Assembly: GCA_044238735.1 (NCBI GenBank)
Contig: JBIICS010000005.1
Coordinates: 1-45,586 of the forward strand
Source of the DNA: JBIICS01 sp044238735
Lineage (GTDB): Bacteria; Bacteroidota; Bacteroidia; UBA4408
DNA: 45,586 bases
Direction of reading: 5' to 3'
The notes under the pieces were generated by a model that was not told where the DNA came from, ran no database searches, and saw only the letters and a program-made list of their open reading frames with translations. The position numbers and the translations under genes were made by a program. Positions 32,985 to 41,787 of the stretch are shown here, one piece after another. Each line of letters opens with the position of its first letter. Position 1 is the stretch's first letter.

Positions 32985-35183
32985 TTAATTTCCTAATTCC
33001 GACATAAATTTAATTCTCATCAGCCTTATTTCATCCTCAGAATAATCATCGCTGCCTAATTCTTTTAAGGCTTCTTCAATTGAATCACTTTCGGCAGTTT
33101 TAAAATATTCAAAAATCTCCTCCTGTTTATCTTCGTCCACAATTTGATCTATGTAATAACTTAGATTAACTTTTGTACCCGATGAAACGATACTCTCTAT
33201 TTCAGTTAATAAATCATCCATTTTAATATTCCTGCTTTTTGCGATATCTTCTAATGGAAGTTTTTTATCAATGTTCTGAATTATAAATACTTTTTGACCG
33301 GATTTATTTACAACAGACTTAACTACCATGTCCTGCGGACGGGTAATATCGTTTTCCTCTACATAGGCAGCAATCAGTTCAACAAAATCCTTTCCATATT
33401 TAAGTGCCTTTCCGGTTCCAACACCACTAATGTTTTTCATTTCATCCATTGTTATCGGATATTGAATTGACATATCCTCGATAGAGGGGTCCTGAAAAAT
33501 AACAAAAGGAGGAAGGTTTTTTTGTTTGGCAATTTTTTTTCGAAGATCTTTTAACATTGCCACCAGCTTCTCATCAGCACCACCCCCTTTTGCACTGCCG
33601 GCGATAATTAAATCGTCGTTTTCTGCTTCAGCTGTTGAATAATCATGATCGCGTGTGAATTTAATACTAAAGGGGTCTTTTAAGAATTCTTTTCCCTTAT
33701 CCGTTACTTTTAAAGTGCCGTAGTTCTCAATTTCTTTTTTAATAAATCCCTCAACAATAACTTGTCTGATTACGGATAGCCAGTACTTTTCGTCTTCAGC
33801 CGATCCTTTGCCAAAAACGTCCAAGTTATGATGTTTATATTGTTTAATTTGCGAGTTAGAAGTACCGGCTAAAATTTGAGAAATGTATTTAGGTTTAAAT
33901 TTTTCTTTTGTGGCCAATATCGCCTCCAAAACACTAATGATGGATTCTTCTGCTTCAAATCGTTCTTTAGGAAATCGACAGTTGTCGCACATGCCATTGC
34001 AACCTGCCGAATCGAATTCTTCTCCAAAATAATGTAATAATTGTTTTCTTCTGCAAGAAGAACACTCGGCATAAGAGGCTACTTCCTGAATTAATTGTTT
34101 CCCAATCTCCTGTTCCGAAACAGGCTTATTGTTTAAAAATTTTTCCAGTTTTTCAACATCATCCTGACTAAAAAAGGAGATGCAATTACCCTCTCCACCA
34201 TCGCGCCCCGCGCGTCCGGTTTCCTGGTAATATCCCTCGAGCGATTTTGGAATATCATAATGGATAACAAATCGCACATCGGGTTTATCTATTCCCATCC
34301 CAAATGCAATGGTAGCGACTATAACATCGGCTTCTTCCATTAAAAACATATCCTGATGACGAGCCCTCTCGTTTGCTTCCAGTCCCGCATGATAGGGTAG
34401 AGCCTTAATTCCGTTTACATTTAAATTTTGAGCAAGTTCTTCAACTTTTTTCCGGCTTAAGCAATAAATGATTCCCGATTTTCCGGCTTGTCCCTTTATG
34501 TATTTAATAATCTCTTTTAATGCATTAATCTTTGGACGAACCTCGTAATATAAATTAGATCGGTTAAACGAAGATTTGAATACATTGGCATTCGTCATGC
34601 CTAGAGTTTTTTGAATGTCTAACTGAACCTTTGGAGTTGCCGTAGCGGTTAGTGCGATTATTGGGGTTTTACCGATGCTCTCTATAATAGGACGTAAACG
34701 ACGATATTCCGGTCTAAAATCATGCCCCCACTCCGAAATACAATGCGCCTCATCAATAGCAAAAAAAGAGATTTTAACATCGCGCAAAAAATCTACATTT
34801 TCTTGTTTAGTTAAAGATTCGGGGGCAACGTATAATAGTTTTGTTTTTTTAGAAAGGATGTCTTTTTTAACCTTGGCAATTTCACCTTTGGTTAAAGAGG
34901 AGTTTAAAACATGGGCAACACCATCATCTGTTCCAAAACTTCTGATGCTATCTACCTGATTTTTCATTAAAGCTATAAGTGGGGAAACTACAATAGCAGT
35001 TCCTTCAGATATAAGGGCGGGTAATTGATAGCATAACGATTTACCACCGCCTGTAGGCATAATAACAAAGGTGTCTTGCTCGTTTAAAATACTAGAAATT
35101 ATCTCTTCCTGCTGTCCCTTAAAGCTGTCAAATCCAAAATGTTTTTGGAGCGCTTCCGAGAGTATAAGATCTTCTGTTAACAT
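32985..35183 (-). CDS. recQ: ATP-dependent DNA helicase RecQ
   Basis: RecQ is a 3'-5' helicase in recombination and fork repair. The 732-residue product has FGFDSFKGQQEEII (Q motif), Walker A MPTGGGKSLCYQLPA near residue 41, DEAHCISEWGHDFRPEYRRL (DEAH, aromatic-rich loop) near 143, ATIAFGMGIDKPDVRFVIH and QETGRAGRDGGEG (motif VI) near 320. A zinc-binding segment follows with CSSC, CNGMCDNC cysteines, then a winged-helix domain and an HRDC domain near 530-610. About 120 more residues end the protein with acidic/hydrophobic helices; this long tail is normal in Bacteroidota RecQ as far as I recall. It is transcribed alone; the upstream gap shows only a one-off TATCTTTA box at 35222-35229. Confidence 0.96.
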   Translation of the reverse strand: MLTEDLILSEALQKHFGFDSFKGQQEEIISSILNEQDTFVIMPTGGGKSLCYQLPALISEGTAIVVSPLIALMKNQVDSIRSFGTDDGVAHVLNSSLTKGEIAKVKKDILSKKTKLLYVAPESLTKQENVDFLRDVKISFFAIDEAHCISEWGHDFRPEYRRLRPIIESIGKTPIIALTATATPKVQLDIQKTLGMTNANVFKSSFNRSNLYYEVRPKINALKEIIKYIKGQAGKSGIIYCLSRKKVEELAQNLNVNGIKALPYHAGLEANERARHQDMFLMEEADVIVATIAFGMGIDKPDVRFVIHYDIPKSLEGYYQETGRAGRDGGEGNCISFFSQDDVEKLEKFLNNKPVSEQEIGKQLIQEVASYAECSSCRRKQLLHYFGEEFDSAGCNGMCDNCRFPKERFEAEESIISVLEAILATKEKFKPKYISQILAGTSNSQIKQYKHHNLDVFGKGSAEDEKYWLSVIRQVIVEGFIKKEIENYGTLKVTDKGKEFLKDPFSIKFTRDHDYSTAEAENDDLIIAGSAKGGGADEKLVAMLKDLRKKIAKQKNLPPFVIFQDPSIEDMSIQYPITMDEMKNISGVGTGKALKYGKDFVELIAAYVEENDITRPQDMVVKSVVNKSGQKVFIIQNIDKKLPLEDIAKSRNIKMDDLLTEIESIVSSGTKVNLSYYIDQIVDEDKQEEIFEYFKTAESDSIEEALKELGSDDYSEDEIRLMRIKFMSELGN

Positions 35184-35474
35184 ATTGATAATTTAGCTGT
35201 CACATTAAAATAACCTATTATTAAAGATAAGGCCTTTAGTTGGACTAAAAAATTAAATTTTATTTTTTTTAGAACATTTATACCAAAAAGGAACTCCTTT
35301 CGATTAAAGTAACTAATAAAATGATAAAATAGTGCTGATTGGCTGAACGTCTTGTTCTATAAGTGTTTATAAACTTAATGGTAATTAAACAATCCTAATT
35401 TTTACCTCAATAATTGAAAAAAATTAGGGATACGAAAAGGTTAACAGTATTATAAAAAAATAGAATAGATTGTC
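35184..35474. other. Non-coding gap between recQ and the EamA permease gene
   Basis: 291 A/T-rich bases. It should contain the recQ promoter; TATCTTTA on the minus strand at 35222-35229 is one base off the -7 consensus. No RNA gene, hairpin terminator or small coding frame stands out. Confidence 0.55.
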
Positions 35475-36356
35475 CTAAGCAATTTTATTTTTTGGTTTAA
35501 AGAATGAATTAGCAAATACCGTTAATAAAATTATGAATGCCCCTATATAAAATCTATAGGAAAGTTCTTTTCCTTCGTTTAATATAAAATAAGCCAAAAT
35601 TATAGAATAAACGGGTTCTAGGTTTACAGCCAGAACCACCGTATAGGGTGATAATTCTTTCATAATGGTAACCCCTAAAACAAAAGTAAAAGCAGTGCAA
35701 AAAACGGCAAGCACAAGCAATAGTGGCCAGTCGCTTGGTATTACATGTAAAAAATCGGCATTTAAGTTTCCGTTAAAAGCAAAAAGGATGCTCAATCCTA
35801 AAAAACCACCAAACATTTCATAAACCGATATAACCGATGAATCGGCTTCGTTTGCCAATTTTCCATTAAAAACAGTAAACAAAGCAGCCAGAAAAGCCGA
35901 AACTATACTTAAAATAATTCCATCAATAAATTTAGTTTCAATAGAAAAGATGAAACCAATTCCTATAAATACCAAAACACCAAAAAATAATTCGCGAGGA
36001 TTTACTTTACGTTTATATACCAAGGGTTCTAAAAGAGCGGCAAAAAAAGAACCGGTAGCAAAACAAGCCAATGTTACAGAAACATTAGATACTTTTATTG
36101 CGCCATAAAAACTAATCCAGTGAGCAGCTATTATAAATCCTACGCCAATTAATTTGAGTATTAGTCTTTTGTTAAGATTGAATTTTTTCTTTTTATAAAA
36201 GGCATAAAGCGCAATAAAAAAGGCGGCTAAAATCATCCGATACCAAATCATAACCCAGGTTGAAGTTTGGATAAGTGCTCCGATAATTCCGGTAAAACCA
36301 AAAATTATAACCATAAAATGGAGCAAAAAAAGATTGCGGTATGAAGATTTTATCAT
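35475..36356 (-). CDS. EamA/DMT family permease
   Basis: 293-residue inner-membrane drug/metabolite transporter with two EamA halves of five hydrophobic segments each. The duplicated boundaries are seen as YRMILAAFFIALYAFYKKKK in the first half and VNLEPVYSIILAYFILNEGK near the end of the second, the usual E-P-hydrophobic signature. The ATG at 36356 is chosen: it starts with a charged MIKSSYR before the first membrane helix and gives the family length. The frame is open to 36554, but that extension overlaps the divergent prenyl synthase gene and is not hydrophobic in a meaningful way. Substrate unknown. Confidence 0.87.
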   Translation of the reverse strand: MIKSSYRNLFLLHFMVIIFGFTGIIGALIQTSTWVMIWYRMILAAFFIALYAFYKKKKFNLNKRLILKLIGVGFIIAAHWISFYGAIKVSNVSVTLACFATGSFFAALLEPLVYKRKVNPRELFFGVLVFIGIGFIFSIETKFIDGIILSIVSAFLAALFTVFNGKLANEADSSVISVYEMFGGFLGLSILFAFNGNLNADFLHVIPSDWPLLLVLAVFCTAFTFVLGVTIMKELSPYTVVLAVNLEPVYSIILAYFILNEGKELSYRFYIGAFIILLTVFANSFFKPKNKIA

Positions 36357-36425
36357 AAACAAATAAAACAAGAAATTCTGATACTTGCTAATGCAAAAAA
36401 ATGGCGCACTTGGCCGAATAATCCT

Positions 36426-36433
36426 TAATTTTG
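36426..36433 (+). promoter_or_regulatory. -7 element very close to the prenyl synthase start
   Basis: TAATTTTG matches TAnnTTTG and ends 7 bases before the TTG at 36441. If used, transcription would start at or within a few bases of that codon. The TTG at 36410-36412 is too close (13-base spacer) to be a standard -33 box. Confidence 0.35.
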
Positions 36434-36440
36434 AGGTAGT

Positions 36441-37415
36441 TTGAATAATATAGACATTATAAAAAAACCTGTTGATCAGGAAATGGACATCTTTGAAGCT
36501 AAGTTTCGGGAATCCATGAAAAGTTCCGTTCCATTGCTTGATAAAATTACGCATTACATTGTTAAGCGTAAAGGCAAACAGCTCAGACCCATGTTTGTGT
36601 TGTTAACAGCAAAACTTACGGGTGGTATCAACGAATCTTCTTATCGTGCAGCCTCTTTAATTGAATTATTGCATACCGCTACTTTGGTTCATGATGATGT
36701 TGTGGATGATTCTCATTTTAGAAGAGGTTTCTTTTCTGTAAATGCTTTATGGAAAAATAAAATAGCGGTTTTGGTGGGCGATTATTTTCTATCCAAAGGC
36801 TTGTTGCTTTCTATTGATAATGATGATTTTCAGTTGCTTAAAATTGTTTCTGAAGCAGTAAGGGAAATGAGTGAGGGGGAGCTTTTACAAATCGAAAAGG
36901 CCAGAAGATTAGATATTACCGAGGAGGTTTATTTTAATATAATTAGGCAAAAAACAGCTTCTCTAATAGCAGCGTGTTGTGCGGTTGGAGCTGCCTCTAA
37001 CAAATCCAGTTCTAATACTATTAGCCAATTAAAGAAATTTGGGGAGCTGGTTGGATTGGCTTTTCAAATTAAAGATGATTTGTTTGATTATGGTTCCGAA
37101 GAAGATATCGGTAAACCTGTTGGAAACGATATTAAAGAAAAGAAAATGACACTGCCCTTAATTTATGCATTAAGTAAGGCTGATTGGTTAACCAAACGCA
37201 AGATAATATCGACAGTAAAAAACAATAATAACGAACCCGATAAAGTTAAGCAGGTGATTGCTTTCGTTTTTAAATCGGGTGGCATTGAGTATGCCACTAA
37301 ACGAATGTTAGAAATAAGAGATGAGGCCTTATCAGTTTTGTCGACTTTTGACGACTGCGAGGCTAAAACCTCTTTAACTGAATTGGTAAATTATACTACA
37401 AACCGAAAAAAATAA
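36441..37415 (+). CDS. Long-chain polyprenyl diphosphate synthase
   Basis: Makes an all-trans long prenyl diphosphate, most likely the menaquinone side chain. From TTG at 36441 it is 324 residues. The first Asp-rich motif is DDVVD (85-89) and the second DDLFD (212-216), with KRKGKQLRPMFVLL near 43-56 and GNDIKEKKMTLPLIYAL after the second. The residue five before the first motif is Ala80, a small side chain that in this family permits long products; this is inference from known chain-length rules. The start could also be ATG at 36483 (residue 15), but the segment IKKPVDQEMDIFEAKFRESM looks conserved, favouring TTG. The next gene follows by 7 bases. Confidence 0.9.
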   Translation: MNNIDIIKKPVDQEMDIFEAKFRESMKSSVPLLDKITHYIVKRKGKQLRPMFVLLTAKLTGGINESSYRAASLIELLHTATLVHDDVVDDSHFRRGFFSVNALWKNKIAVLVGDYFLSKGLLLSIDNDDFQLLKIVSEAVREMSEGELLQIEKARRLDITEEVYFNIIRQKTASLIAACCAVGAASNKSSSNTISQLKKFGELVGLAFQIKDDLFDYGSEEDIGKPVGNDIKEKKMTLPLIYALSKADWLTKRKIISTVKNNNNEPDKVKQVIAFVFKSGGIEYATKRMLEIRDEALSVLSTFDDCEAKTSLTELVNYTTNRKK

Positions 37416-37422
37416 TCAGATA

Positions 37423-38289
37423 ATGAAATTCGTTTCACTTATACTTCTATTTTTTTTATCAGAACTAATTAGTGCGCAGTCTATTTCCCAACAGATTCAT
37501 TCTAGTTGGCCAAACGGTCAAAAAGCCTACGATGGTGAGTTTAAAGATAATTTAAAAGAGGGACATTGGGTTTATTACTACGATAATGGGGTGAAAAAAA
37601 GTGAGGGTAATTATAAAGAAAATGTAGAAAACGGTGTTTGGATTTCTTATTTTAAAAACGGAATTCTTCAACAAAAGGGAGAGTATCATCTGGGTAGTAA
37701 GGTGGGTGCTTGGTTAACTTTTTTTGATAATAGTAAAATTCATAAAGAGGAGCATTACGATATGGGTAAAATTCATGGTGCATATAAAGAATATTATACC
37801 GATGGTAGTATTTTTAAGCAAGGTCATTTTAATAATGAATATGAAGATAGCTTATGGGTAGAATATTTTAACAATGGAAATAAAAAGAGTAAAATACGTT
37901 ATAAAGAGGGTGTTAAAGAGGGTAAGGCAGAGGAATATTTCCAGAATGATCAGCTAAAATGCGAAATGCATTATCATAAAAATCATTTGCAAGGAAATTT
38001 TAAGCAATACAACGATAAAGGAATACTAATGGTGCACAGTCATTACAAAAACGGTATGAAAGATGGTAATTTTCATTCGTATTATGATGATGGAAACACT
38101 AATGAAAAGGGGCAATATATGGAGGACAAGAGAATGGGAGCCTGGAGCAAACATTTTGAAAACGGTAAATTAGCTGAAAAAGGGCATTATTCAAGAAATC
38201 TTAAAGTGCTGTCGTGGGAATATTTTGATGAAACAGGAAAAAAAATAAAAACGGAAGAGTACGATGATAAAGGAAATATTAAAAAATAA
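37423..38289 (+). CDS. Exported MORN/YwqK-type repeat protein
   Basis: 288 residues. The signal peptide (about 1-19) ends LISAQS. The rest is about ten MORN_2-type repeats of roughly 23 residues, recognisable by G-x-W-x-x-Y-x-x-N/D-G, for example EGHWVYYYDNG, NGVWISYFKNG, DGNFHSYYDDG and MGAWSKHFENG. Databases often label this family as YwqK antitoxin; the signal peptide and lack of a toxin gene make that label unlikely here. It is probably a periplasmic or surface beta-sheet protein of unknown role. Its end overlaps the next gene's start by 26 bases, and it follows the prenyl synthase by 7 bases, so they are likely co-transcribed. Confidence 0.85.
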   Translation: MKFVSLILLFFLSELISAQSISQQIHSSWPNGQKAYDGEFKDNLKEGHWVYYYDNGVKKSEGNYKENVENGVWISYFKNGILQQKGEYHLGSKVGAWLTFFDNSKIHKEEHYDMGKIHGAYKEYYTDGSIFKQGHFNNEYEDSLWVEYFNNGNKKSKIRYKEGVKEGKAEEYFQNDQLKCEMHYHKNHLQGNFKQYNDKGILMVHSHYKNGMKDGNFHSYYDDGNTNEKGQYMEDKRMGAWSKHFENGKLAEKGHYSRNLKVLSWEYFDETGKKIKTEEYDDKGNIKK

Positions 38290-38689
38290 TCGTGCATTAA
38301 TTGCTTTATGCTTTTCAATCTCCATCTTTCTGATGTCATGCGATAATAAAACCGAAAAAAAATCGAATGCATACAATGGAGAAGAAAATGCGCAGGTATT
38401 AAAAGGTAATGATTTTCAGGAATTTTATAAAAATGGAAAGTTAAGGATGGAAGGTAAATTAATTAACGGTAAGCGTGTTGGGGTTTGGAAATCATACTAC
38501 GAAAATGGAATAATTTGGAGCATTGGAATGTATGTAAATGGTAAACGCGAGGGCACAGGTGTTGTTTTTTACAGTAATGGTAAAAAACGTATGGAAGGAG
38601 ATTATAAAAATGATGCCCGTTCGGGATTATGGATATTTTATAACGAAAAAGGCGAAATTATAAAGCAGGAAGATTTTAATACAAAATAG
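38264..38689 (+). CDS. MORN/YwqK-type repeat lipoprotein
   Basis: 141 residues. The N-terminus has a positive start (MIKEILKNNR), a hydrophobic stretch and a lipobox-like FLMSC with Cys25 or 26 as the lipid site, then a Lys/Asn-rich linker. About four MORN_2 repeats follow: FQEFYKNG, GVWKSYYENG, GTGVVFYSNG and SGLWIFYNEKG. It is a short membrane-anchored relative of the preceding gene, overlapping it by 26 bases in another frame. The ATG at 38264 is the start because it provides the lipoprotein signal. The two products may work together; function unknown. Confidence 0.85.
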   Translation: MIKEILKNNRALIALCFSISIFLMSCDNKTEKKSNAYNGEENAQVLKGNDFQEFYKNGKLRMEGKLINGKRVGVWKSYYENGIIWSIGMYVNGKREGTGVVFYSNGKKRMEGDYKNDARSGLWIFYNEKGEIIKQEDFNTK

Positions 38690-38707
38690 TATTTGTAAAT
38701 TTAAAAT

Positions 38708-40687
38708 ATGGCCATGATTTCTCCTGATACCGTTCAAAAAATATACGATGCAATTCGTATCGAAGAGGTTATTGGTGATTTCGTAAATCTTAAAAAAAGA
38801 GGTTCTAACTACGTGGCTTTATCGCCTTTTGTAAATGAAAAAACTCCTTCTTTTTACGTAGCTCCTGTTAAAGGTATTTTTAAATGTTTTAGCTCCAATA
38901 TTGCCGGCGATGCTGTTAAGTTTGTTATGGAGCACGAAAAAATGTCGTATCCGGAAGCACTACGCTATATAGCTAAAAAATATAATATTGAAATTGAAGA
39001 GAAAGAATTAAGTGCTGAGGCAAAACAGGCGGCCGATGAGCGCGAGCTTTTATTTAATATCAATAAATTTGCTCAGCAGTTTTTTTCAGATCAATTACAT
39101 AATACGGAAGAAGGTAAGGCCGTTGCCTTAACCTATCTTTTGCAAAGGGGGTTAACCATACCAACTATTCAAAATTTTGGAATTGGGTATAGTCCAAATA
39201 ACCGAAGAGCTTTTACAGATTACGCTTTACATAATGGTTATACAATAGAACAATTATCTAAAGCAGGTTTAACTATTATGGGCGAAAAAGGCAATTATGA
39301 TTTCTTTTTTGGAAGAGTGGTTTTCCCCTTCTTTAATATTTCGGGAAGAATAATAGGGTTTAGCGCCCGAACCCTAAGCTCCGAAAGTGGTATTGCCAAA
39401 TATAAAAACTCTCCTGAAACCGAAATTTATATTAAAAGTAAAACTCTTTTCGGAATATATCAGGCCCGTAAAGCTATTGCAACTCATGATAATTGCTTTT
39501 TAGCAGAAGGTCAAATGGATGTAATTTCACTATCGCAAGCCGGATTGGAAAATGTGGTTGCCTCTTCAGGTACTTCATTAACAGCCGATCAGATTAGGCT
39601 TATAAAACGATACGCTAAAAATACTACCATTTTATATGATGGTGATAAGGCTGGAATTAAAGCAGCTTTAAGAGGAATAGACATGATTCTTCAGGAAGGA
39701 TTAAATGTTAAGATAGTTCTGTTTCCTGAAGGGGAAGATCCGGATAGCTTCTCTAAAAAAGTATCTAATTCCGAATTAAAAGAATACATACAAAAAAACA
39801 GTGTAGATTTTATTCGCTATAAAACAAAAGTTTTATTGGATGAGGTTAAAAACGACCCTATTCAAAAAACGAATGTTATTAAAGATATTGTTAATAGTAT
39901 CTCTCTTATTCCTGACAATATAGCCAGAAGTATTTATCTTAAAGAATGTAGCCAATTACTGGATGTTGATGAACAGGTTTTAATTGGTGAGATAAACGCC
40001 CTTATTCGTAAAAAGTATATTGAGGATAAAAGAAAAGAGGAGGTTTCGGGCGGACAAGAGAAATATGCTGCTTTGCCTGATCAGTATATTAATACTACAT
40101 TATTGCCCGAAGTTAAGGATCATGTATCGGATCATCTTATAGAACGTGATCTGGCCAGGATTATCGTAAAATACAGTGATCAAATAATTCAGTTTAAAAT
40201 TACGGATGATGATAATAAGGTGGTTTCGGAAATTCCAATATCGGTTGCAGAATTTGTTTATACAGCTTTAAAGGAAGATAACATACAATTTGATAATCCC
40301 ATTTACCGTAAAGTTTTTAATGCTCTCGAAGAGTCAATAAATAACAACATTATACCAAATGATGACTATTTCCTGTCTCATCATAATGATGAAGTTAAAT
40401 TCTTCGCAATTGGTGAAAACACAGCAATTCATGAATTGAGTGAAAATTGGAAAAATAAGTATGATATAATAACAGTTTCCGAAAATCAGGTATTAAGCAG
40501 TTTGGTTGTGGGTTCTGTATACACAGTTAAGATATCAGTTGTAGATCGACTTAAGAATTCATTATTGGAAAGCCTTAAGAGTGGAGACTTTGATGAAATG
40601 AAAGAACAAACCGTGCAGCTGCTGATGCTGTATGATAAAGCCCGAAAAAAATTAAGTTCAGAACACGGACGTGTAATATTAAAATAA
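38708..40687 (+). CDS. dnaG: DNA primase DnaG with degenerate zinc-binding domain
   Basis: DnaG makes RNA primers for replication. The 659-residue product has the N-terminal CHC2-type domain, the RNA polymerase domain with TOPRIM (AEGQMDVISLSQAG near 270, LYDGDKAGIKAALRG near 313) and a C-terminal helicase-binding helical region. The zinc domain is odd: the usual Cys-Pro-Phe-His is SPFV (residues 39-42) and the usual Cys-Phe-Gly-Cys is CFSS (60-63), so three of four zinc ligands are replaced while EKTPSF is kept. I recall SPF-type primases from some Flavobacteriia, so this may be a lineage trait. ATG at 38708 or 38714 (MISPDTV) could be the start. It is 18 bases after the MORN lipoprotein gene. 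Confidence 0.95.
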   Translation: MAMISPDTVQKIYDAIRIEEVIGDFVNLKKRGSNYVALSPFVNEKTPSFYVAPVKGIFKCFSSNIAGDAVKFVMEHEKMSYPEALRYIAKKYNIEIEEKELSAEAKQAADERELLFNINKFAQQFFSDQLHNTEEGKAVALTYLLQRGLTIPTIQNFGIGYSPNNRRAFTDYALHNGYTIEQLSKAGLTIMGEKGNYDFFFGRVVFPFFNISGRIIGFSARTLSSESGIAKYKNSPETEIYIKSKTLFGIYQARKAIATHDNCFLAEGQMDVISLSQAGLENVVASSGTSLTADQIRLIKRYAKNTTILYDGDKAGIKAALRGIDMILQEGLNVKIVLFPEGEDPDSFSKKVSNSELKEYIQKNSVDFIRYKTKVLLDEVKNDPIQKTNVIKDIVNSISLIPDNIARSIYLKECSQLLDVDEQVLIGEINALIRKKYIEDKRKEEVSGGQEKYAALPDQYINTTLLPEVKDHVSDHLIERDLARIIVKYSDQIIQFKITDDDNKVVSEIPISVAEFVYTALKEDNIQFDNPIYRKVFNALEESINNNIIPNDDYFLSHHNDEVKFFAIGENTAIHELSENWKNKYDIITVSENQVLSSLVVGSVYTVKISVVDRLKNSLLESLKSGDFDEMKEQTVQLLMLYDKARKKLSSEHGRVILK

Positions 40688-40691
40688 TACA

Positions 40692-41672
40692 TTGGAAAAA
40701 CTAAACGCATATCTTCAATACATAGAAGATGAATTAAGTGATTTAAACATCAACGGAAAACCTCCCGAACTATACGACCCTATTAAGTACACCTTAAATC
40801 TAGGTGGTAAACGAATTCGTCCGGTTCTTACACTCATTTCATGTGAGGCTTTTGGCGGATCAAAAGAGTTGGCTTTAGATACTGCTCTTGCAATAGAGGT
40901 ATTTCATAATTTCACTTTACTTCATGATGACATTATGGATAACGCTCCCCTGCGCCGCAGCAAGGATACCGTTCATGTTAAATGGAATTCCAATATTGCC
41001 ATTCTCTCCGGAGATGCTATGTTTGTTCTTTCGCAACAGTTATTACTAAAAAACGAAACAGCAAGTTTAAAGAAGTGTTTGGTGCTTTTTAATAAAACTG
41101 CTCTTGAGGTATGCGAAGGACAACAATTGGATATGAATTTTGAAAAACTAGAATATGTTAGTATTCCTGCTTATATAAACATGATTGGCCTTAAAACCGC
41201 GGTTTTATTGGCTTGCTGCCTAAAAATGGGAGCCCTTATTGCAGGTTCCAGCGATGATGATGCTCAGCATATATATAACTATGGGTATAATTTAGGGGTA
41301 GCTTTTCAATTGCAGGACGATATCTTAGATGTTTACGCCGATCCAAGTAAATTCGGTAAACAGGTTGGGGGGGATATTATCAGTAATAAAAAAACATTTT
41401 TGCTGCTAAAAGCGATGGAGTTATCCAAATTAAATCATTACAAGGAAAGTGAATTGAAAATGTGGTTGCAAGCCGGACAGGAGCACGCCAAAGAAAAAGT
41501 GGAAGCGGTTACTTCATTATATAATTTTTTAGGTGTTAAGGAAATTGCACTTAAAGAGGTTGATAAGTATCATCAGCTTGCGTTATCTTATTTAGATAAA
41601 TTAAATTTGCGGGATAACCAAAAGATAGTTTTTTATGAGTTTGCTCATTTTTTAATGAAAAGAGATTTGTGA
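40692..41672 (+). CDS. Short-chain polyprenyl diphosphate synthase (FPP/GGPP type)
   Basis: 326-residue trans-prenyltransferase. Motifs: GGKRIRPVLTLIS (38-50), first Asp-rich DDIMD (79-83) followed by NAPLRRS, and second Asp-rich QDDILDVYADPSKFGKQVGG. The residue five before the first motif is Phe74 and there is no two-residue insertion in DDIMD; in this family that pattern points to C20 (geranylgeranyl) or C15 products, unlike the Ala in the synthase at 36441. This is inference. The start is TTG at 40692, 4 bases after the dnaG stop; no ATG or GTG lies in frame before the conserved N-terminus. Together with 36441 it makes two prenyl synthases within 5 kb. Confidence 0.9.
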   Translation: MEKLNAYLQYIEDELSDLNINGKPPELYDPIKYTLNLGGKRIRPVLTLISCEAFGGSKELALDTALAIEVFHNFTLLHDDIMDNAPLRRSKDTVHVKWNSNIAILSGDAMFVLSQQLLLKNETASLKKCLVLFNKTALEVCEGQQLDMNFEKLEYVSIPAYINMIGLKTAVLLACCLKMGALIAGSSDDDAQHIYNYGYNLGVAFQLQDDILDVYADPSKFGKQVGGDIISNKKTFLLLKAMELSKLNHYKESELKMWLQAGQEHAKEKVEAVTSLYNFLGVKEIALKEVDKYHQLALSYLDKLNLRDNQKIVFYEFAHFLMKRDL

Positions 41673-41737
41673 TTTCGCATAGAATAATGCATAAGTTAAA
41701 AACTATTAATTCCCTCATTAACTTTTAAATTATCCGC

Positions 41738-41766
41738 TTGCATAATTTATATTTATCCTAATTTTA
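41738..41766 (+). promoter_or_regulatory. Near-consensus promoter before the AIM24-family gene
   Basis: TTG at 41738-41740, 18-base spacer, TAATTTTA at 41759-41766 (one base off TAnnTTTG), 21 bases before the ATG at 41788. Spacing equals that of the frr promoter. Confidence 0.4.
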
Positions 41767-41787
41767 AACTATCAAAATTTAAATAAA

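Noticed and set aside
36357..36554. 66-codon N-terminal extension of the EamA permease
   Set aside because: It overlaps the divergent prenyl synthase gene and precedes the natural first membrane helix; ATG at 36356 gives the normal length.
38822..38896. Sequencing error as the cause of the missing primase zinc ligands
   Set aside because: Three separate codons are changed to sensible residues with the frame and flanking conserved residues intact.
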